From Lachnospiraceae bacterium (GTDB taxonomy: Bacteria > Bacillota > Clostridia > Lachnospirales > Lachnospiraceae), in contig JAAWOU010000025.1 in NCBI GenBank assembly GCA_022799755.1, positions 1 to 45,984 on the forward strand: 45,984 bases of DNA. The letters are read 5' to 3'. A model generated the notes under the pieces. The model searched no databases, was not told the DNA's origin, and saw only the letters and a list, made by a program, of their open reading frames with translations. Numbering within the stretch: the stretch's first letter is position 1; each line of letters begins with the position of its first letter. Positions 20,015 to 29,282 of the stretch are shown one piece after another. Both the position numbers and the translations under genes were made by a program.

Positions 20015-20929
20015 TCAGCCCTTTACCGCCCCAATGGTAACGCCTTTTACAAAATATTTCTGCAGGAACGGATACAGTAGAATAATGGGGCCTGTAGCCA
20101 CTACGGTCATCGCCAGCTTCATGGGCTCGCTGGGCACGTCGCTGGCAGGGATGCCGCTCCTTGCCGCCGCAGCGTTCATGGCCTGGGCTTTGGTGAGAAT
20201 ATTGTTCAGAAAATACTGCAGCGGATACATGTCTCTCCGGCCCTCATCCAAAAACAGCATGGCATTGTACCAGTCATTCCAGTAGTTCAAAGCGATGAAC
20301 AGCCCCACCGTGGCAAGTCCTGCTTTCGACAGGGGCAGCGCAATATTCAGATACACCCGCAAGTCCCCCGCCCCGTCCAGCTTCGCCGATTCGTACAGGG
20401 CTTCGGGAATGCCCATCATGTAACTTTTCAGTATCAGCAGATAAGTCACATTGACCAGAATCGGAAGAATCAGCGCTATGATACTATTGTGAAAATGAAG
20501 ATACTTTGTGTTGAAAATGTACCATGGCACCAGGCCGCCTCCAAAAATAGAGGTGAAGTAAAAGAAGAAAGACATCTGATACCGATACCGGAAGTCTCTG
20601 TTCGAAAGCACATAGGCCGCCATGCTGGTTAGCCACAGTCCCAGAAACGTCCCCGACACCGTCACAAAAATCGTGACGCCGTATGCCTGCAGCAATTCCT
20701 CCGGAATCCGAAACAGCATTTTGTATGCCTCAAAGGAAACTGTCTCGGGAATCAGTCTGTAGCCGTGGAGCTGGATGGCGTACTGTTCCGAAACGGAGCC
20801 GCTCAGCACCAGCAAAAAGGGCAGCAGACACGCAGCCGAAAGAACTGTCAGTATCACATAGGAAAGTATGTTGAATATAATGCGGTCCCGCCCAATGGGT
20901 CTTTTGCCGCTGCGTTTTGCTCCTGCCAT
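20015..20929 (-). CDS. Sugar ABC transporter permease, LplC/YtcP type
   Basis: A 304-residue inner-membrane permease with six predicted helices. The EAA loop that contacts the shared ATPase reads ESAKLDGAGDLRVYLNIALP. The C-terminus VKGVTIGAVKG is characteristic of YtcP-type permeases. The start is placed at ATG 20929 behind AGAGGAGG; the frame extending to 20992 overlaps the upstream permease gene and lacks a ribosome site. It pairs with the LplB-type permease directly upstream to form the membrane channel. Confidence 0.92.
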   Translation of the reverse strand: MAGAKRSGKRPIGRDRIIFNILSYVILTVLSAACLLPFLLVLSGSVSEQYAIQLHGYRLIPETVSFEAYKMLFRIPEELLQAYGVTIFVTVSGTFLGLWLTSMAAYVLSNRDFRYRYQMSFFFYFTSIFGGGLVPWYIFNTKYLHFHNSIIALILPILVNVTYLLILKSYMMGIPEALYESAKLDGAGDLRVYLNIALPLSKAGLATVGLFIALNYWNDWYNAMLFLDEGRRDMYPLQYFLNNILTKAQAMNAAAARSGIPASDVPSEPMKLAMTVVATGPIILLYPFLQKYFVKGVTIGAVKG

Positions 20930-20978
20930 GGGTATGGCCTCCTCTCTGCCGCCGTTTTCCTGCCCGTCATGTCCCTGT

Positions 20979-21905
20979 TCAGAACAGCGCATAGTCGGGT
21001 TCCACCTTTTTCACCGCGTGGTTCGCTATCAGGACCAGGACAAAGGACAGTCCCGACTGATAGAGCCCTGCCGCGCTGGTCATGCCGAATTCCTGTAGAT
21101 TGAGCAGGGATCGGGTCACATAAGTGTCAATCACATCCGTTACGTCCAACACCATGGGATTGTTGCCCGTGACCTGCCAGAACATCTGGAAATCCCCTTT
21201 CATGATGGTACCAATGGCCATCAGGAACAGAATCACCACGGTGGGTCTGATACAGGGCAGCGTAATGTATCTGATCTTCTGCCACATGGTGGCGCCGTCC
21301 AGGTCCGCCGCCTCAAACATTTCCCCGTCAATCCCCACAATGCTGGCCAGATACATCACCGTCCCGTACCCCACATTCTTAAAGGCGCTGACCACGATCA
21401 GTATCACCGGCCACGCGGCTTTGTTGGAGTATACATCCATGGGTTCCATCCCCACGGATTTCAAAAAGCTGTTTACCGCTCCGAATTCGTAGTTAAACAT
21501 ATTGTAGATGAATGCGCCTACCACCACCCAGGAAATGAAGTAAGGCAGGAACATGACCGACTGGGTAATCCGCTTGAAATATTTCCCCGCCAGCTCGCTG
21601 AGCAGAATGGCACATGTAATCTGGAGCACGGTGTTCACACACAGGAACGCAGCGTTGTAGAGAATGGTATTCCTGGTTGTAGTCCATGCCTTTCCGGACT
21701 GGAAAAAGTATGCAAAGTTCTTAAATCCCACCCATGGACTGCCAAAGATGCCTCCATGATAGTTAAACTCCTTAAAAGCCAGCACAATGCCTGCCATGGG
21801 AATATAACACATCAAAATTACCACAATGGCAGCGGGCATAATCATCAGCCATTTTGTGCGGTTTTTTTTCAAATCGCTCAGAAACGGATGCGTATTCTTT
21901 TTCAT
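20979..21905 (-). CDS. Sugar ABC transporter permease, LplB type
   Basis: A 308-residue permease with six predicted helices and the EAA loop EAADLDGATMWQKIRYITLP. The C-terminus ANHAVKKVEPDYALF is typical for LplB/YteP proteins. The gene heads the three-gene transporter operon and is divergent from the YesN/YesM-type regulator pair across about 220 bases; that arrangement, common in Firmicutes, indicates that the two-component system controls the transporter. Confidence 0.92.
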   Translation of the reverse strand: MKKNTHPFLSDLKKNRTKWLMIMPAAIVVILMCYIPMAGIVLAFKEFNYHGGIFGSPWVGFKNFAYFFQSGKAWTTTRNTILYNAAFLCVNTVLQITCAILLSELAGKYFKRITQSVMFLPYFISWVVVGAFIYNMFNYEFGAVNSFLKSVGMEPMDVYSNKAAWPVILIVVSAFKNVGYGTVMYLASIVGIDGEMFEAADLDGATMWQKIRYITLPCIRPTVVILFLMAIGTIMKGDFQMFWQVTGNNPMVLDVTDVIDTYVTRSLLNLQEFGMTSAAGLYQSGLSFVLVLIANHAVKKVEPDYALF

Positions 21906-21967
21906 CGCGGCTCCTCCTCTCCGGGTCTGCGGTCTCCCTTTTCATGTTGCTCAAATCTGATGGTTCT

Positions 21968-21996
21968 ATCCTAACAGAGGCGTTCCCCGGAAACAA
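21968..21996 (-). promoter_or_regulatory. Promoter of the sugar ABC operon
   Basis: Minus-strand TTGTTT (21991-21996) and TAGGAT (21968-21973) with a 17-base spacer, about 60 bases upstream of the LplB start. Confidence 0.55.
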
Positions 21997-22067
21997 CGGG
22001 ACAGAATTACGAAAAGAGGGTAATCTTATGTTTTTATTCACTTTTACAGTTTCAGATCGGAATGCGC

Positions 22068-22096
22068 TTGCTTTTTTGTAAGATTTTATATATGAT
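22068..22096 (+). promoter_or_regulatory. Promoter of the YesN/YesM-type operon
   Basis: TTGCTT (22068-22073) and TATGAT (22091-22096) with a 17-base spacer, about 30 bases before the response regulator start codon. Confidence 0.6.
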
Positions 22097-22127
22097 GAAA
22101 GTAAGAGCTAATGATTATGAGGTGAAC

Positions 22128-23234
22128 ATGATGCATTTTACAGTACTGATTGCCGACGATGAGCCAATGCCCCGCAGAGTTTTGCAGGAGTACATTCCCT
22201 GGAGCGAGCTTTCCGTAGAACAGGTCTGCCTTGCCACCGACGGAGCGGAGGCCGTGGAGCAGGCCAGAAAATTCAGGCCGGAAATCATTATCAGCGATAT
22301 CAAAATGCCTCATCTGAACGGACTGGAAATGGCTGCTGCCGTGCGGGAATTTCTGCCTGATTGTCAGTTTATCTTTTTGAGCGGTTACTCCGACAAAGAA
22401 TATCTCAAGGGCGCCATTCGGCTGAAAGCCGCGAACTATGTGGAAAAGCCCCTGAATCTGGAGGAGATCACAGAAGCCGTCCGCGAGATCACGACGCAGC
22501 TGCTGTGTCAGGCAAAGCCTACCCCGGAGGAATTGTTTTTTCTCGGCGGCCGTTTCCCCGACAAATCCTTGAATGCGGAGGTATTCGGCGGCGGGGAGGT
22601 ATTCTTAGGACAGCTGGAGGACCTGATCCGGCATGACAAAAAGGAGGAGGCTTTCTTTGCCCTGCGAAGACTCCACGAGAAAATCAGCCGCTGCCAGGGG
22701 TCGGCGCCGGAGGAGCTGCGCCACTTATACTGCCAAATCCTCCTGCTCTTTCTCCACGCTGCGGAAAACCGCAATATCCGTACTCTCTCCGAGCAGGCAG
22801 ACCGTGTCCTGTACGCCTGCTCACGGCAGGAGACGCTCACGGGCCTGCAGGATATACTCATGCAGACAGCCCAGGCTTATTTCGCCGCCCTGCATCCCGC
22901 CTGCCCGGATATCGCTTCCCAGGTGGAAAGCTATCTGGAGAGCCATTACCGGGACTGTTCTCTCACGGTACAGAATATCGCCCAGGATCTGGGATTCACC
23001 AATACGTATCTCTGCGCGGCCTATAAAAAAAGCACCGGCAAAACCGTGAATCAGCGGCTCACGGAAATCCGCCTCTCTCACGCCAAGCAGCTGCTTGTCC
23101 GCGCCGACCGCAAGCTATACCAGGTGGCCAACGCCGTAGGCTATGGAGATGCCAAATATTTCGTAAAATTGTTCACCCGGGAGATGGGACTGTCGCCCAG
23201 AGAATACCAGAAGAGGCATGCCTATGAAGAATAA
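22128..23234 (+). CDS. YesN-type response regulator with AraC DNA-binding domain
   Basis: A 368-residue regulator. The receiver domain occupies about residues 1-120 with acidic pair DDE near 11, phosphoacceptor Asp in IISDIKMP near 56, Ser in LSGYSD near 84 and Lys in VEKPLN near 107. A linker is followed by an AraC/XylS helix-turn-helix pair (about 265-365) ending GLSPREYQKR. GAGGTGA precedes two adjacent ATGs at 22128 and 22131; either may be used. The stop overlaps the kinase start by 17 bases. By analogy with YesMN-type pairs it should activate the divergent sugar ABC operon. Confidence 0.9.
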   Translation: MMHFTVLIADDEPMPRRVLQEYIPWSELSVEQVCLATDGAEAVEQARKFRPEIIISDIKMPHLNGLEMAAAVREFLPDCQFIFLSGYSDKEYLKGAIRLKAANYVEKPLNLEEITEAVREITTQLLCQAKPTPEELFFLGGRFPDKSLNAEVFGGGEVFLGQLEDLIRHDKKEEAFFALRRLHEKISRCQGSAPEELRHLYCQILLLFLHAAENRNIRTLSEQADRVLYACSRQETLTGLQDILMQTAQAYFAALHPACPDIASQVESYLESHYRDCSLTVQNIAQDLGFTNTYLCAAYKKSTGKTVNQRLTEIRLSHAKQLLVRADRKLYQVANAVGYGDAKYFVKLFTREMGLSPREYQKRHAYEE

Positions 23235-25023
23235 GGTTCCGCAGTGGCTGCAGCGTTTCACCGTCTACGGTAAACTCGGCAGCAAGCTCATGTGCATTTA
23301 TTTCCTGCTGATCGTCCTCCCACTTGGGATGTTTTCTTTTTACGCCTATCTGCGGGTCAGGGAGATGGTGCAGAAGCAGACTTTCTCCGCCGCCCAGACC
23401 GCTTTCGACGATACCTGCGTGTCTCTGGAACGGCTTCTCGGGCGGCTGGACGGCGTCATCGACATCCTGTCCACAGACCCTCTGATCTACATGATGGCCT
23501 CCAATGATCCCCGGGACTACAGCTATATTCACCGGCTGGAGGATTCGGCCCAGCTGGCCACCACTTTCGAGCATCTGTGCATGCTTGCGGATGTGGATCT
23601 GATCCGGCTCTATGTGAACAATGATTACTCTTACTCCAATACCATGACCAATATCATCCAGATCAGCGAAGTGGTGCACAGCGAATGGTACCAAACCGCC
23701 GTGAAAGGCAGCGGCCGCCTCTGGTGCGCTCCCGCTGACTTTGCGGATGCCCCGGAAGAACCGCGCCAGTCATGCTTTTCCTCCGTGCAGGTGATATATA
23801 ATCCCAACAATGTAAAAGAACCTCTGGCGTTTCTGCGCGCGGATATCGACGCGGGACGTGTGGAGCAGCTTGTGGGAGGAACCTCCATCACGGAAAACGG
23901 TGTGCTGCTTCTTCTGCGGGGGGACCAGATCCTGCTCTCCTCCGACGCCCAGTCTTTCATGACCCACCCGGGCAGTCTCGTAGAGCAGGTGCAGAACCTG
24001 CCGAAAGGCACATGGGAGACGGTTCAGGCAGAGGGCAGGGAATACTATGCCCGCTGTGAAAAAATAGGCCCCTCCGGCTGGCTGATTGTCAGTATCCTGC
24101 CCCATCGGGACGTATTCCGCCTAAGCCGCGAAATGAGCCTGGAGATGTTCCTCATCGTCGTCTTTATCTCCCTGGCCGCCTATCTGCTGGCCTATCTGAT
24201 CAGTCAGTCCACCCTGAAGCGCATCGCACAGCTTACCGGAACCATGCACGCTGTGGAGACGGGCAATGTGACGGTACGCCTGACTCCCTCCGGCAGCGAT
24301 GAGATCGCACAGCTTATGGCAGGCTTCAATCAGATGATGGACCGGGTGGACGCTTTGATGAAAGAGCGGGAGGAATCCGGCCGCCAGATCAAGAGCCTGG
24401 AGCTGAAAGCCCTCCAGGCCCAGATCAATCCCCACTTCCTGTATAACTCCCTGGATTTAATCAACTGTACCGCCATCAGCCGCAATGTGCCGGAAATCAG
24501 CCGCATGGTCAATTCCCTGGGGCAGTTTTACCGCCTGTCCCTGAGCAGCGGCCGGGAAGTGATTTCCCTGTCCGAAGAAATAAAACACGCAAAACTCTAC
24601 GTAGAGATCCAGAACCTGCGCTTTGAAAATAAGGTGTCCGCGGAATGGGACACGGATCCCTCCGGGGACTGCTGCCAGATTATCAAGATCGTCCTCCAGC
24701 CCCTGATTGAGAATGCCATTCTGCACGGCATATTCGAAAAACCGTCAAAATCCGGCCGTCTGAAAGTCACATCCAGACGTTCGGCGGATGGCATACGCAT
24801 CACCGTGGAGGATGACGGTATGGGAATGGACGAGGCCACGGTCCGGGCCTGTTTTTCTAAGGGGGCCGCCCCCGTACATCCGGTCACCTCCAGCGGATAC
24901 GGCATCCGCAACATTCAGGAGCGCCTGCGCCTGGCCTATGGCGCCCCCTACGGTTTGTCCTGTGTCAGCCGTCCCGGCAGGGGGACCGTGGTCACCGTCC
25001 ACATTCCCGCCGTGACCCTGTAA
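23218..25023 (+). CDS. YesM-type sensor histidine kinase
   Basis: A 601-residue kinase. A first membrane helix (about 22-42), an extracellular sensor region, a second helix (about 305-328) and a HAMP domain (about 330-382) lead to the His_kinase domain with QINPHFLYNSLD (phosphorylated His near 405). The ATPase domain shows NAILHGIF (N box), VEDDGMGM and GYGIRNIQERL. ATG 23218 overlaps the response regulator gene, so the two are translationally coupled. The ligand is probably the saccharide carried by the adjacent lipoprotein, but this is inferred from position. Confidence 0.92.
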   Translation: MPMKNKVPQWLQRFTVYGKLGSKLMCIYFLLIVLPLGMFSFYAYLRVREMVQKQTFSAAQTAFDDTCVSLERLLGRLDGVIDILSTDPLIYMMASNDPRDYSYIHRLEDSAQLATTFEHLCMLADVDLIRLYVNNDYSYSNTMTNIIQISEVVHSEWYQTAVKGSGRLWCAPADFADAPEEPRQSCFSSVQVIYNPNNVKEPLAFLRADIDAGRVEQLVGGTSITENGVLLLLRGDQILLSSDAQSFMTHPGSLVEQVQNLPKGTWETVQAEGREYYARCEKIGPSGWLIVSILPHRDVFRLSREMSLEMFLIVVFISLAAYLLAYLISQSTLKRIAQLTGTMHAVETGNVTVRLTPSGSDEIAQLMAGFNQMMDRVDALMKEREESGRQIKSLELKALQAQINPHFLYNSLDLINCTAISRNVPEISRMVNSLGQFYRLSLSSGREVISLSEEIKHAKLYVEIQNLRFENKVSAEWDTDPSGDCCQIIKIVLQPLIENAILHGIFEKPSKSGRLKVTSRRSADGIRITVEDDGMGMDEATVRACFSKGAAPVHPVTSSGYGIRNIQERLRLAYGAPYGLSCVSRPGRGTVVTVHIPAVTL

Positions 25024-25068
25024 GCCGCTGCGTCTCCCCTGTTCTCCCGGTCCCTGTCCCAAAGTCCG

Positions 25069-25185
25069 CCCCGCCCGGGGCAACAGGTAAATCACAGTGT
25101 CCTCTCCTCTTAAATCATCCACCAGCTTCAGCGCTGCCCGGGTGGCCCTGCTCCCGCCGGGCGTGTATTTCCGATGGCCCCTTTC
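25069..25185 (-). pseudogene. Internal fragment of a glycerate-2-kinase gene
   Basis: The minus strand encodes about 39 residues that align without gaps to the intact glycerate kinase at 43373-44647: GH at the same distance, then TRAALKLVDDLRGEDTVIYLL against TQAALDLVSDLKEEDTVIFLL (quoted parts only). Homology stops right after the LL, before the SGGGSAL glycine loop. Neither the start nor the remaining 350 residues are present, so it is a relic. It lies between the YesM-type kinase gene and the left 63-bp repeat copy. Confidence 0.75.
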
Positions 25186-25230
25186 CAACAATACCCAAAG
25201 TTTCACCGGTTAAATTTGCAGTACACCCCT

Positions 25231-25293
25231 ACTACAGACCGCCAGCCAGGTATTTTCCCGGAGGCATCACTGTAAATCCTGGCGGTCTGCAGT
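25231..25293 (-). repeat. 63-bp palindromic element, left copy
   Basis: The element is bounded by ACTACAGACCGCCAG (25231-25245) and CTGGCGGTCTGCAGT (25279-25293), near-perfect complements. It matches the reverse complement of 32981-33043 at 57 of 63 positions, and similarity continues outward over AATTTGCAGTACA. It supplies the last eight codons and the stop of the TSCPD gene, so it appears to have inserted in, or replaced, that gene's 3' end. Confidence 0.85.
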
Positions 25294-25491
25294 ATAAGAA
25301 TTCTCCACCACATACTGCTCGACAGCCTTGGCGAACTCATCCGGACAGGAATGCCCGCCGTTACAGTTAATACCTCTCAGCCGCAAAGGCACATCCTCCA
25401 GAGCCATTCCTTCGGCCAGCGCCGCCACCCCCTGGGTGTTCCCCCTGCAGCCGCCATCGAATACCACGTTGTGGATAAAACCGTTTACCAC
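25267..25491 (-). pseudogene. TSCPD-domain protein lacking its N-terminus
   Basis: A 74-codon frame that matches the TIGR03905/TSCPD family over its C-terminal two thirds: NVVFDGGCRGNTQGVAALAEG followed by GINCNGGHSCPDEFAKAV, with the signature SCPD. The usual first 20-25 residues, including the N-terminal Cys region, are missing. The frame starts inside the end of the truncated exporter gene, and its final residues TADRQDLQ come from the 63-bp repeat. Family members are small Cys-containing proteins of unclear function. It is probably inactive, though a short product is possible. Confidence 0.75.
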
Positions 25492-26543
25492 ATCAAACCC
25501 TTTCCATCCTCGTAGGAGAAAGAGACATCCTCCAGCCGCAGATCCGCGTCCGGAATGGCAAAGGAGCGCTGCCGTTCCATGGTCTCCGGCTCACACTGGA
25601 TAAACTCTGCCACCGTATGGCTGGCGCCCTGAACCTGTTTGACGCTCTGCCAGAAGAAGACGAACTGATAAGCGTACATGGACAATGTGCCAGCATAGGT
25701 ATAGAGCGCTACCATGGACGCGGAATCCATGATTCCTTCGCTGAGCAGATAACCGCCGTAAATCAGTATGATGGCCTGAACCACAGCATCCATGCCATAA
25801 GTCAGGGGCTGGGCCAGCAGTTCCAGCTTTGCCATGCGCATGTTGGCCTTGAAATAATCCATAGCCGCCTCATCATTGAGCACATCCTCTTTCCCCTCCG
25901 CCCCAGAAGCCTTAATCTGTTTCAGAGCTCCCAGACGCTCCGCCAGGAAATTGGTGTACCTGGACAGGGCGGCCTGTGCCTGGTGCCTGGCATCATGCAT
26001 ATAATGGCTGGGAATATTGGCAATAATGATGCAGGGCACAAGACTCAGCATCATCAGAGCCATACTCAGATTCATCCCGGCCACCATCACCAGGATAATA
26101 GCCATGGCGTACACATTCTTAACCACGTCAATTACATAGCTGATAGCAAGGCTCATGGAATCTACATCTGATGTGACACGGCTGACCAGCGAGGTGGGCG
26201 GCACGGTGTCCAGATGTCTCATTGGCATATGTACAATCTTCGTCCAGATTGTCTGGCGGAGATTACGAGTGGTCCGGCCGTCAACCCAGGCCCCCAACAG
26301 AGCGGTCGGCATCATAATCAATATAGCGGCGATACTCACCAGAACATAGGTCACAATCGTTCCCGTATCCTGAATCTCCCCTGTCATAATCTGACCCTGC
26401 ACTTGGGGCAACCCTGCGTAGACCAGCATAATCGCCATAGATATGGCCACATTCAATATGTACCAGATCCAGGGAATCTTTGCCGTCTTCAGCAGGCTGA
26501 ACAGAGGCTTCCAGCTATGCTCGATTTTTATGTTTTCTTTCAT
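25485..26543 (-). pseudogene. ABC exporter half truncated before its ATPase domain
   Basis: A 352-codon frame with a complete type-1 exporter membrane domain (six helices, about residues 12-300) and the linker into the nucleotide-binding domain (LRLEDVSFSYEDGKG). It then stops within three codons. Walker A, signature and Walker B are absent, about 230 residues short of normal. The break coincides with the start of the N-terminally truncated TSCPD gene, pointing to a single deletion. ATG 26543 has AGGAGG upstream and follows the complete exporter half by 10 bases, so the two originally formed a heterodimer. Confidence 0.8.
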
Positions 26544-26553
26544 CGCACACCTC

Positions 26554-28338
26554 CTATCTTTCCGCGCCCACAGACTGAAAGTCTGCCAGGCGGCGATACA
26601 GCGGACTGCTGTCCATGAGCTCCCTATGGGTTCCCTGGGCCGTGACACGGCTGTTCTCCATAACCACTATTTTGTCCGCATCCCGCACGGTGTCCATCCG
26701 ATGGGCCACCATGAGGATGGTACGGGTTTTGCTGATTTCTTTCAGAGTCTGATTGATATTGTGCTCGCTGACGGCATCCAGATTGCTGGTGGCCTCGTCC
26801 AGAATCAGTATCCGGCTGTCCTTCAGCAATGCCCGGGCAATGGCGATACGCTGCTTCTGTCCCCCGGACAGTCTCGCCCCGTTCTCCCCTACCTGAGTAT
26901 CAAAGCCCTGGGAAAGACTTTGTATGTAGTCAAGTATATCCGCCTGTCGGGCTGTCTCCTGAAGTTTGTCCAAACCAATTTCCCCGCCCACACCATAAGC
27001 GATATTATCCGCGATGGTACCAGACAGAAGCTGGGGATCCTGGGGGATATAGCCGATATTCTGCCGCCAGGACTGAAGTTCATACTCCCGGATGTCCTTG
27101 TCCGCCCAGACAATGGAACCCTCCACAGGTGCATAGAACCTCTCGATCAGATTTAAAAGCGTACTCTTACCCGCGCCGGAGGGACCCACGATGGCAGTGA
27201 CTTTTCCCGCCTGGGCGGTAAAGCTCACATCGTTGAGCACATTCTTCTCACCATACGCGAAAGTGACATTCTTGAATTCCAGGCTGCCCAGCACATTCCC
27301 GGCTTTTAGTGTGCCGGAATTCTCCTCAGGCTCCACATCGGTGGCTGCGGAGATGCGGGCACAGGCGCCCTGATTGCGCTTCAGGCTCTGCCAAAGGGAC
27401 ATTACAGAGCGGACATTACCGTTCAGCAGGTTGGCATACTGATAAAATGCGATCCACTGGCCGATATCGATAGCACCCTCCCGGAGAAGCCACAGACCGG
27501 TGAAGATGATCACCAGTGTCCGCACCAGATCCGCCATAGTCTCCGCAAAGGTAATAGCCAGACCGTACACAGCAGTCTGCATGTGAATTTTAAAGTGACT
27601 GGCAATCCAGGAATTGCCCGCATCCTCCTCCCGTTTTTCCTGCCCAAAGAGTTTCACCAGGGTAATATAGGGCAAAACGGCCGCAAAATACCGTGTCATG
27701 TCGGAGAGCCTGCCTTGGATACGGTTATTCAGCTTAAAGTAAATCCGCCCCGCAATGACGCCTATGGCATAAGTCAGGGGGATACAGAGCAGCTGGGACA
27801 GGGCAAGCCGCCAGTCGTATCCGAAAATCATGACGGCAGATCCCACCAGAGTAAAGACCGTACTGAAAATACTGCCGATGCCGTAAGACATGAACTCGCT
27901 CATGGAGAGGGTGTCCGTGGTGGTACGGCTGATCAGATCTCTGGGCTCGTTCCGTTCAAAGTAGGAAAGAGGCAGCCGAGACAGCTTCCGCCAGATATAG
28001 TTCTGGAACCTCATATGATTCACATGAGATGTATATTTTCCCAGAAACTGGATAACAGCCATCATGAGAGCCTTTCCCAGCACCACCAGCACGGCTGTCA
28101 CAGCAAGGGCCATGGTGAAGTTCCCATTGTAAATCTCCTGGGTGTAGGCCGGGAACAGCAGGCTTAAGGTTCCCTGAATCAGGTTCAGCACAGTGCAGAT
28201 GATAATCAGAATCCAGGGGAACCTGACATGCTTGATCAGATGCCAGAAAGGCTTCCAGGACTGATGCTTGTTCTCCCGCTCCAGCTCCTCATGAGAAGTG
28301 CGCATCATCTGCGGAGCATTGTCTGTTTTTGTTTTCAC
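26554..28338 (-). CDS. ABC exporter half, membrane plus ATPase domains
   Basis: A 594-residue type-1 ABC exporter. The membrane domain with six helices covers about 30-320, the ATPase about 350-585: Walker A GPSGAGKST, signature LSGGQKQR, Walker B ILILDEATS and switch His in VAHRMD. It starts at GTG 28338, overlapping the stop of the preceding trigger-factor-like gene as GTGA, so it is translationally coupled. Its natural partner downstream has lost its ATPase domain; whether this half can act as a homodimer is unknown. It is placed to export or import something processed by the redox and folding proteins encoded upstream. Confidence 0.9.
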   Translation of the reverse strand: MKTKTDNAPQMMRTSHEELERENKHQSWKPFWHLIKHVRFPWILIIICTVLNLIQGTLSLLFPAYTQEIYNGNFTMALAVTAVLVVLGKALMMAVIQFLGKYTSHVNHMRFQNYIWRKLSRLPLSYFERNEPRDLISRTTTDTLSMSEFMSYGIGSIFSTVFTLVGSAVMIFGYDWRLALSQLLCIPLTYAIGVIAGRIYFKLNNRIQGRLSDMTRYFAAVLPYITLVKLFGQEKREEDAGNSWIASHFKIHMQTAVYGLAITFAETMADLVRTLVIIFTGLWLLREGAIDIGQWIAFYQYANLLNGNVRSVMSLWQSLKRNQGACARISAATDVEPEENSGTLKAGNVLGSLEFKNVTFAYGEKNVLNDVSFTAQAGKVTAIVGPSGAGKSTLLNLIERFYAPVEGSIVWADKDIREYELQSWRQNIGYIPQDPQLLSGTIADNIAYGVGGEIGLDKLQETARQADILDYIQSLSQGFDTQVGENGARLSGGQKQRIAIARALLKDSRILILDEATSNLDAVSEHNINQTLKEISKTRTILMVAHRMDTVRDADKIVVMENSRVTAQGTHRELMDSSPLYRRLADFQSVGAER

Positions 28339-29261
28339 GACTGCTCCACCTCCCTGAAATTTTTGTCAAAATAAGTCACGATTGCATCCTTGTAGTATTC
28401 GAAAGGCGCTCCCTCCAGATAGTTTTCATAAGTGAAGCGCTGTTCCACCTGATCCCTGGTCAGCCCCATATCCAGGTACTTCTGCTTCTCCGCCTCGAAG
28501 TCCTCCCGGGTGAATACCTTGCCCTCCTGTCTGGCAAAACACTGCGCCGCCAGAAGCTCTCTGGTCTGCTTCTCCGCCTGCGTCCGCATGAAGCCCTCTC
28601 TCTTCTCCGGGGTATCATACTGAGTCGGGACAGCCTGTAGAAGCAGCTCCTCATACTCCATGTTGTTCTCCCGGGCCATTTCCCGGTATTGGGACTTCAT
28701 ATCCCCCAGCCGCTTTTCAACAATAGCAGTGATGTCACCGAATTCGCTGCGCTCCACCACATTTTTCATGGTCATGGTATAGACTGCCTCGCCTTTCTTG
28801 CGCTTATCCTGATCCAGAAGCTTCTGTTTCCAAAACTCCCGGTAGCCGTCCATGGTATCCACTCCCTCTATGCCCATGCGGGCAATCAGGACATCCGTCA
28901 GCTGCGGCAGAATGCGCCGTTTAATCTGGGTCAACGTACCGATGCGTCCCCCGTCCCGCCGGGGCATGGTCACTGCCACACCAGGCATCAGTCCCGGAAG
29001 TGTCTCCTCGAAAGCGGGGTCATAAAAGCCTTTTCCCACATTAATCTGCACCCGACAGGCTTCCAGCCCCTCTGACTCCGGCAGTTCCAGCACCGCAAAA
29101 TCTCCGGTCTCCACTGGTCCAGCAGTCTCTTCAATGGTGACGAACCGTTTCCTGACATCCTCCAGAGCCTGTTCCACCGCCTCCGGATCCCAGCTCAGCC
29201 GAAACAGCTGTTCCGGCAGTTCCAGCTCTCGGAAGTCATAGAGTTTCTTCAATGCCTCCAT
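28335..29261 (-). CDS. Trigger-factor-like FKBP/chaperone protein 2, no ribosome-binding domain
   Basis: A 308-residue cytoplasmic protein. After about 25 residues comes an FKBP-type region (about 30-120) introduced by EQALEDVRKRF and PVETGDFAVLEL, as in trigger factor, then a helical chaperone domain (about 125-300). The N-terminal ribosome-binding domain of true trigger factor, with its GFRxGxxP loop, is missing, so it is not the housekeeping tig. It shares layout with the protein at 29820-30737, with low sequence similarity. It sits between the reductase-like Fe-S gene and the exporter gene, which starts within its stop codon. Confidence 0.75.
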   Translation of the reverse strand: MEALKKLYDFRELELPEQLFRLSWDPEAVEQALEDVRKRFVTIEETAGPVETGDFAVLELPESEGLEACRVQINVGKGFYDPAFEETLPGLMPGVAVTMPRRDGGRIGTLTQIKRRILPQLTDVLIARMGIEGVDTMDGYREFWKQKLLDQDKRKKGEAVYTMTMKNVVERSEFGDITAIVEKRLGDMKSQYREMARENNMEYEELLLQAVPTQYDTPEKREGFMRTQAEKQTRELLAAQCFARQEGKVFTREDFEAEKQKYLDMGLTRDQVEQRFTYENYLEGAPFEYYKDAIVTYFDKNFREVEQS

Positions 29262-29282
29262 ACTTTCATCCTTTCTCCTCTG

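Noticed and set aside
28335..29261. Housekeeping trigger factor (tig)
   Set aside because: The ribosome-binding N-terminal domain is absent and the gene sits in a redox/export operon rather than next to clpP/clpX.
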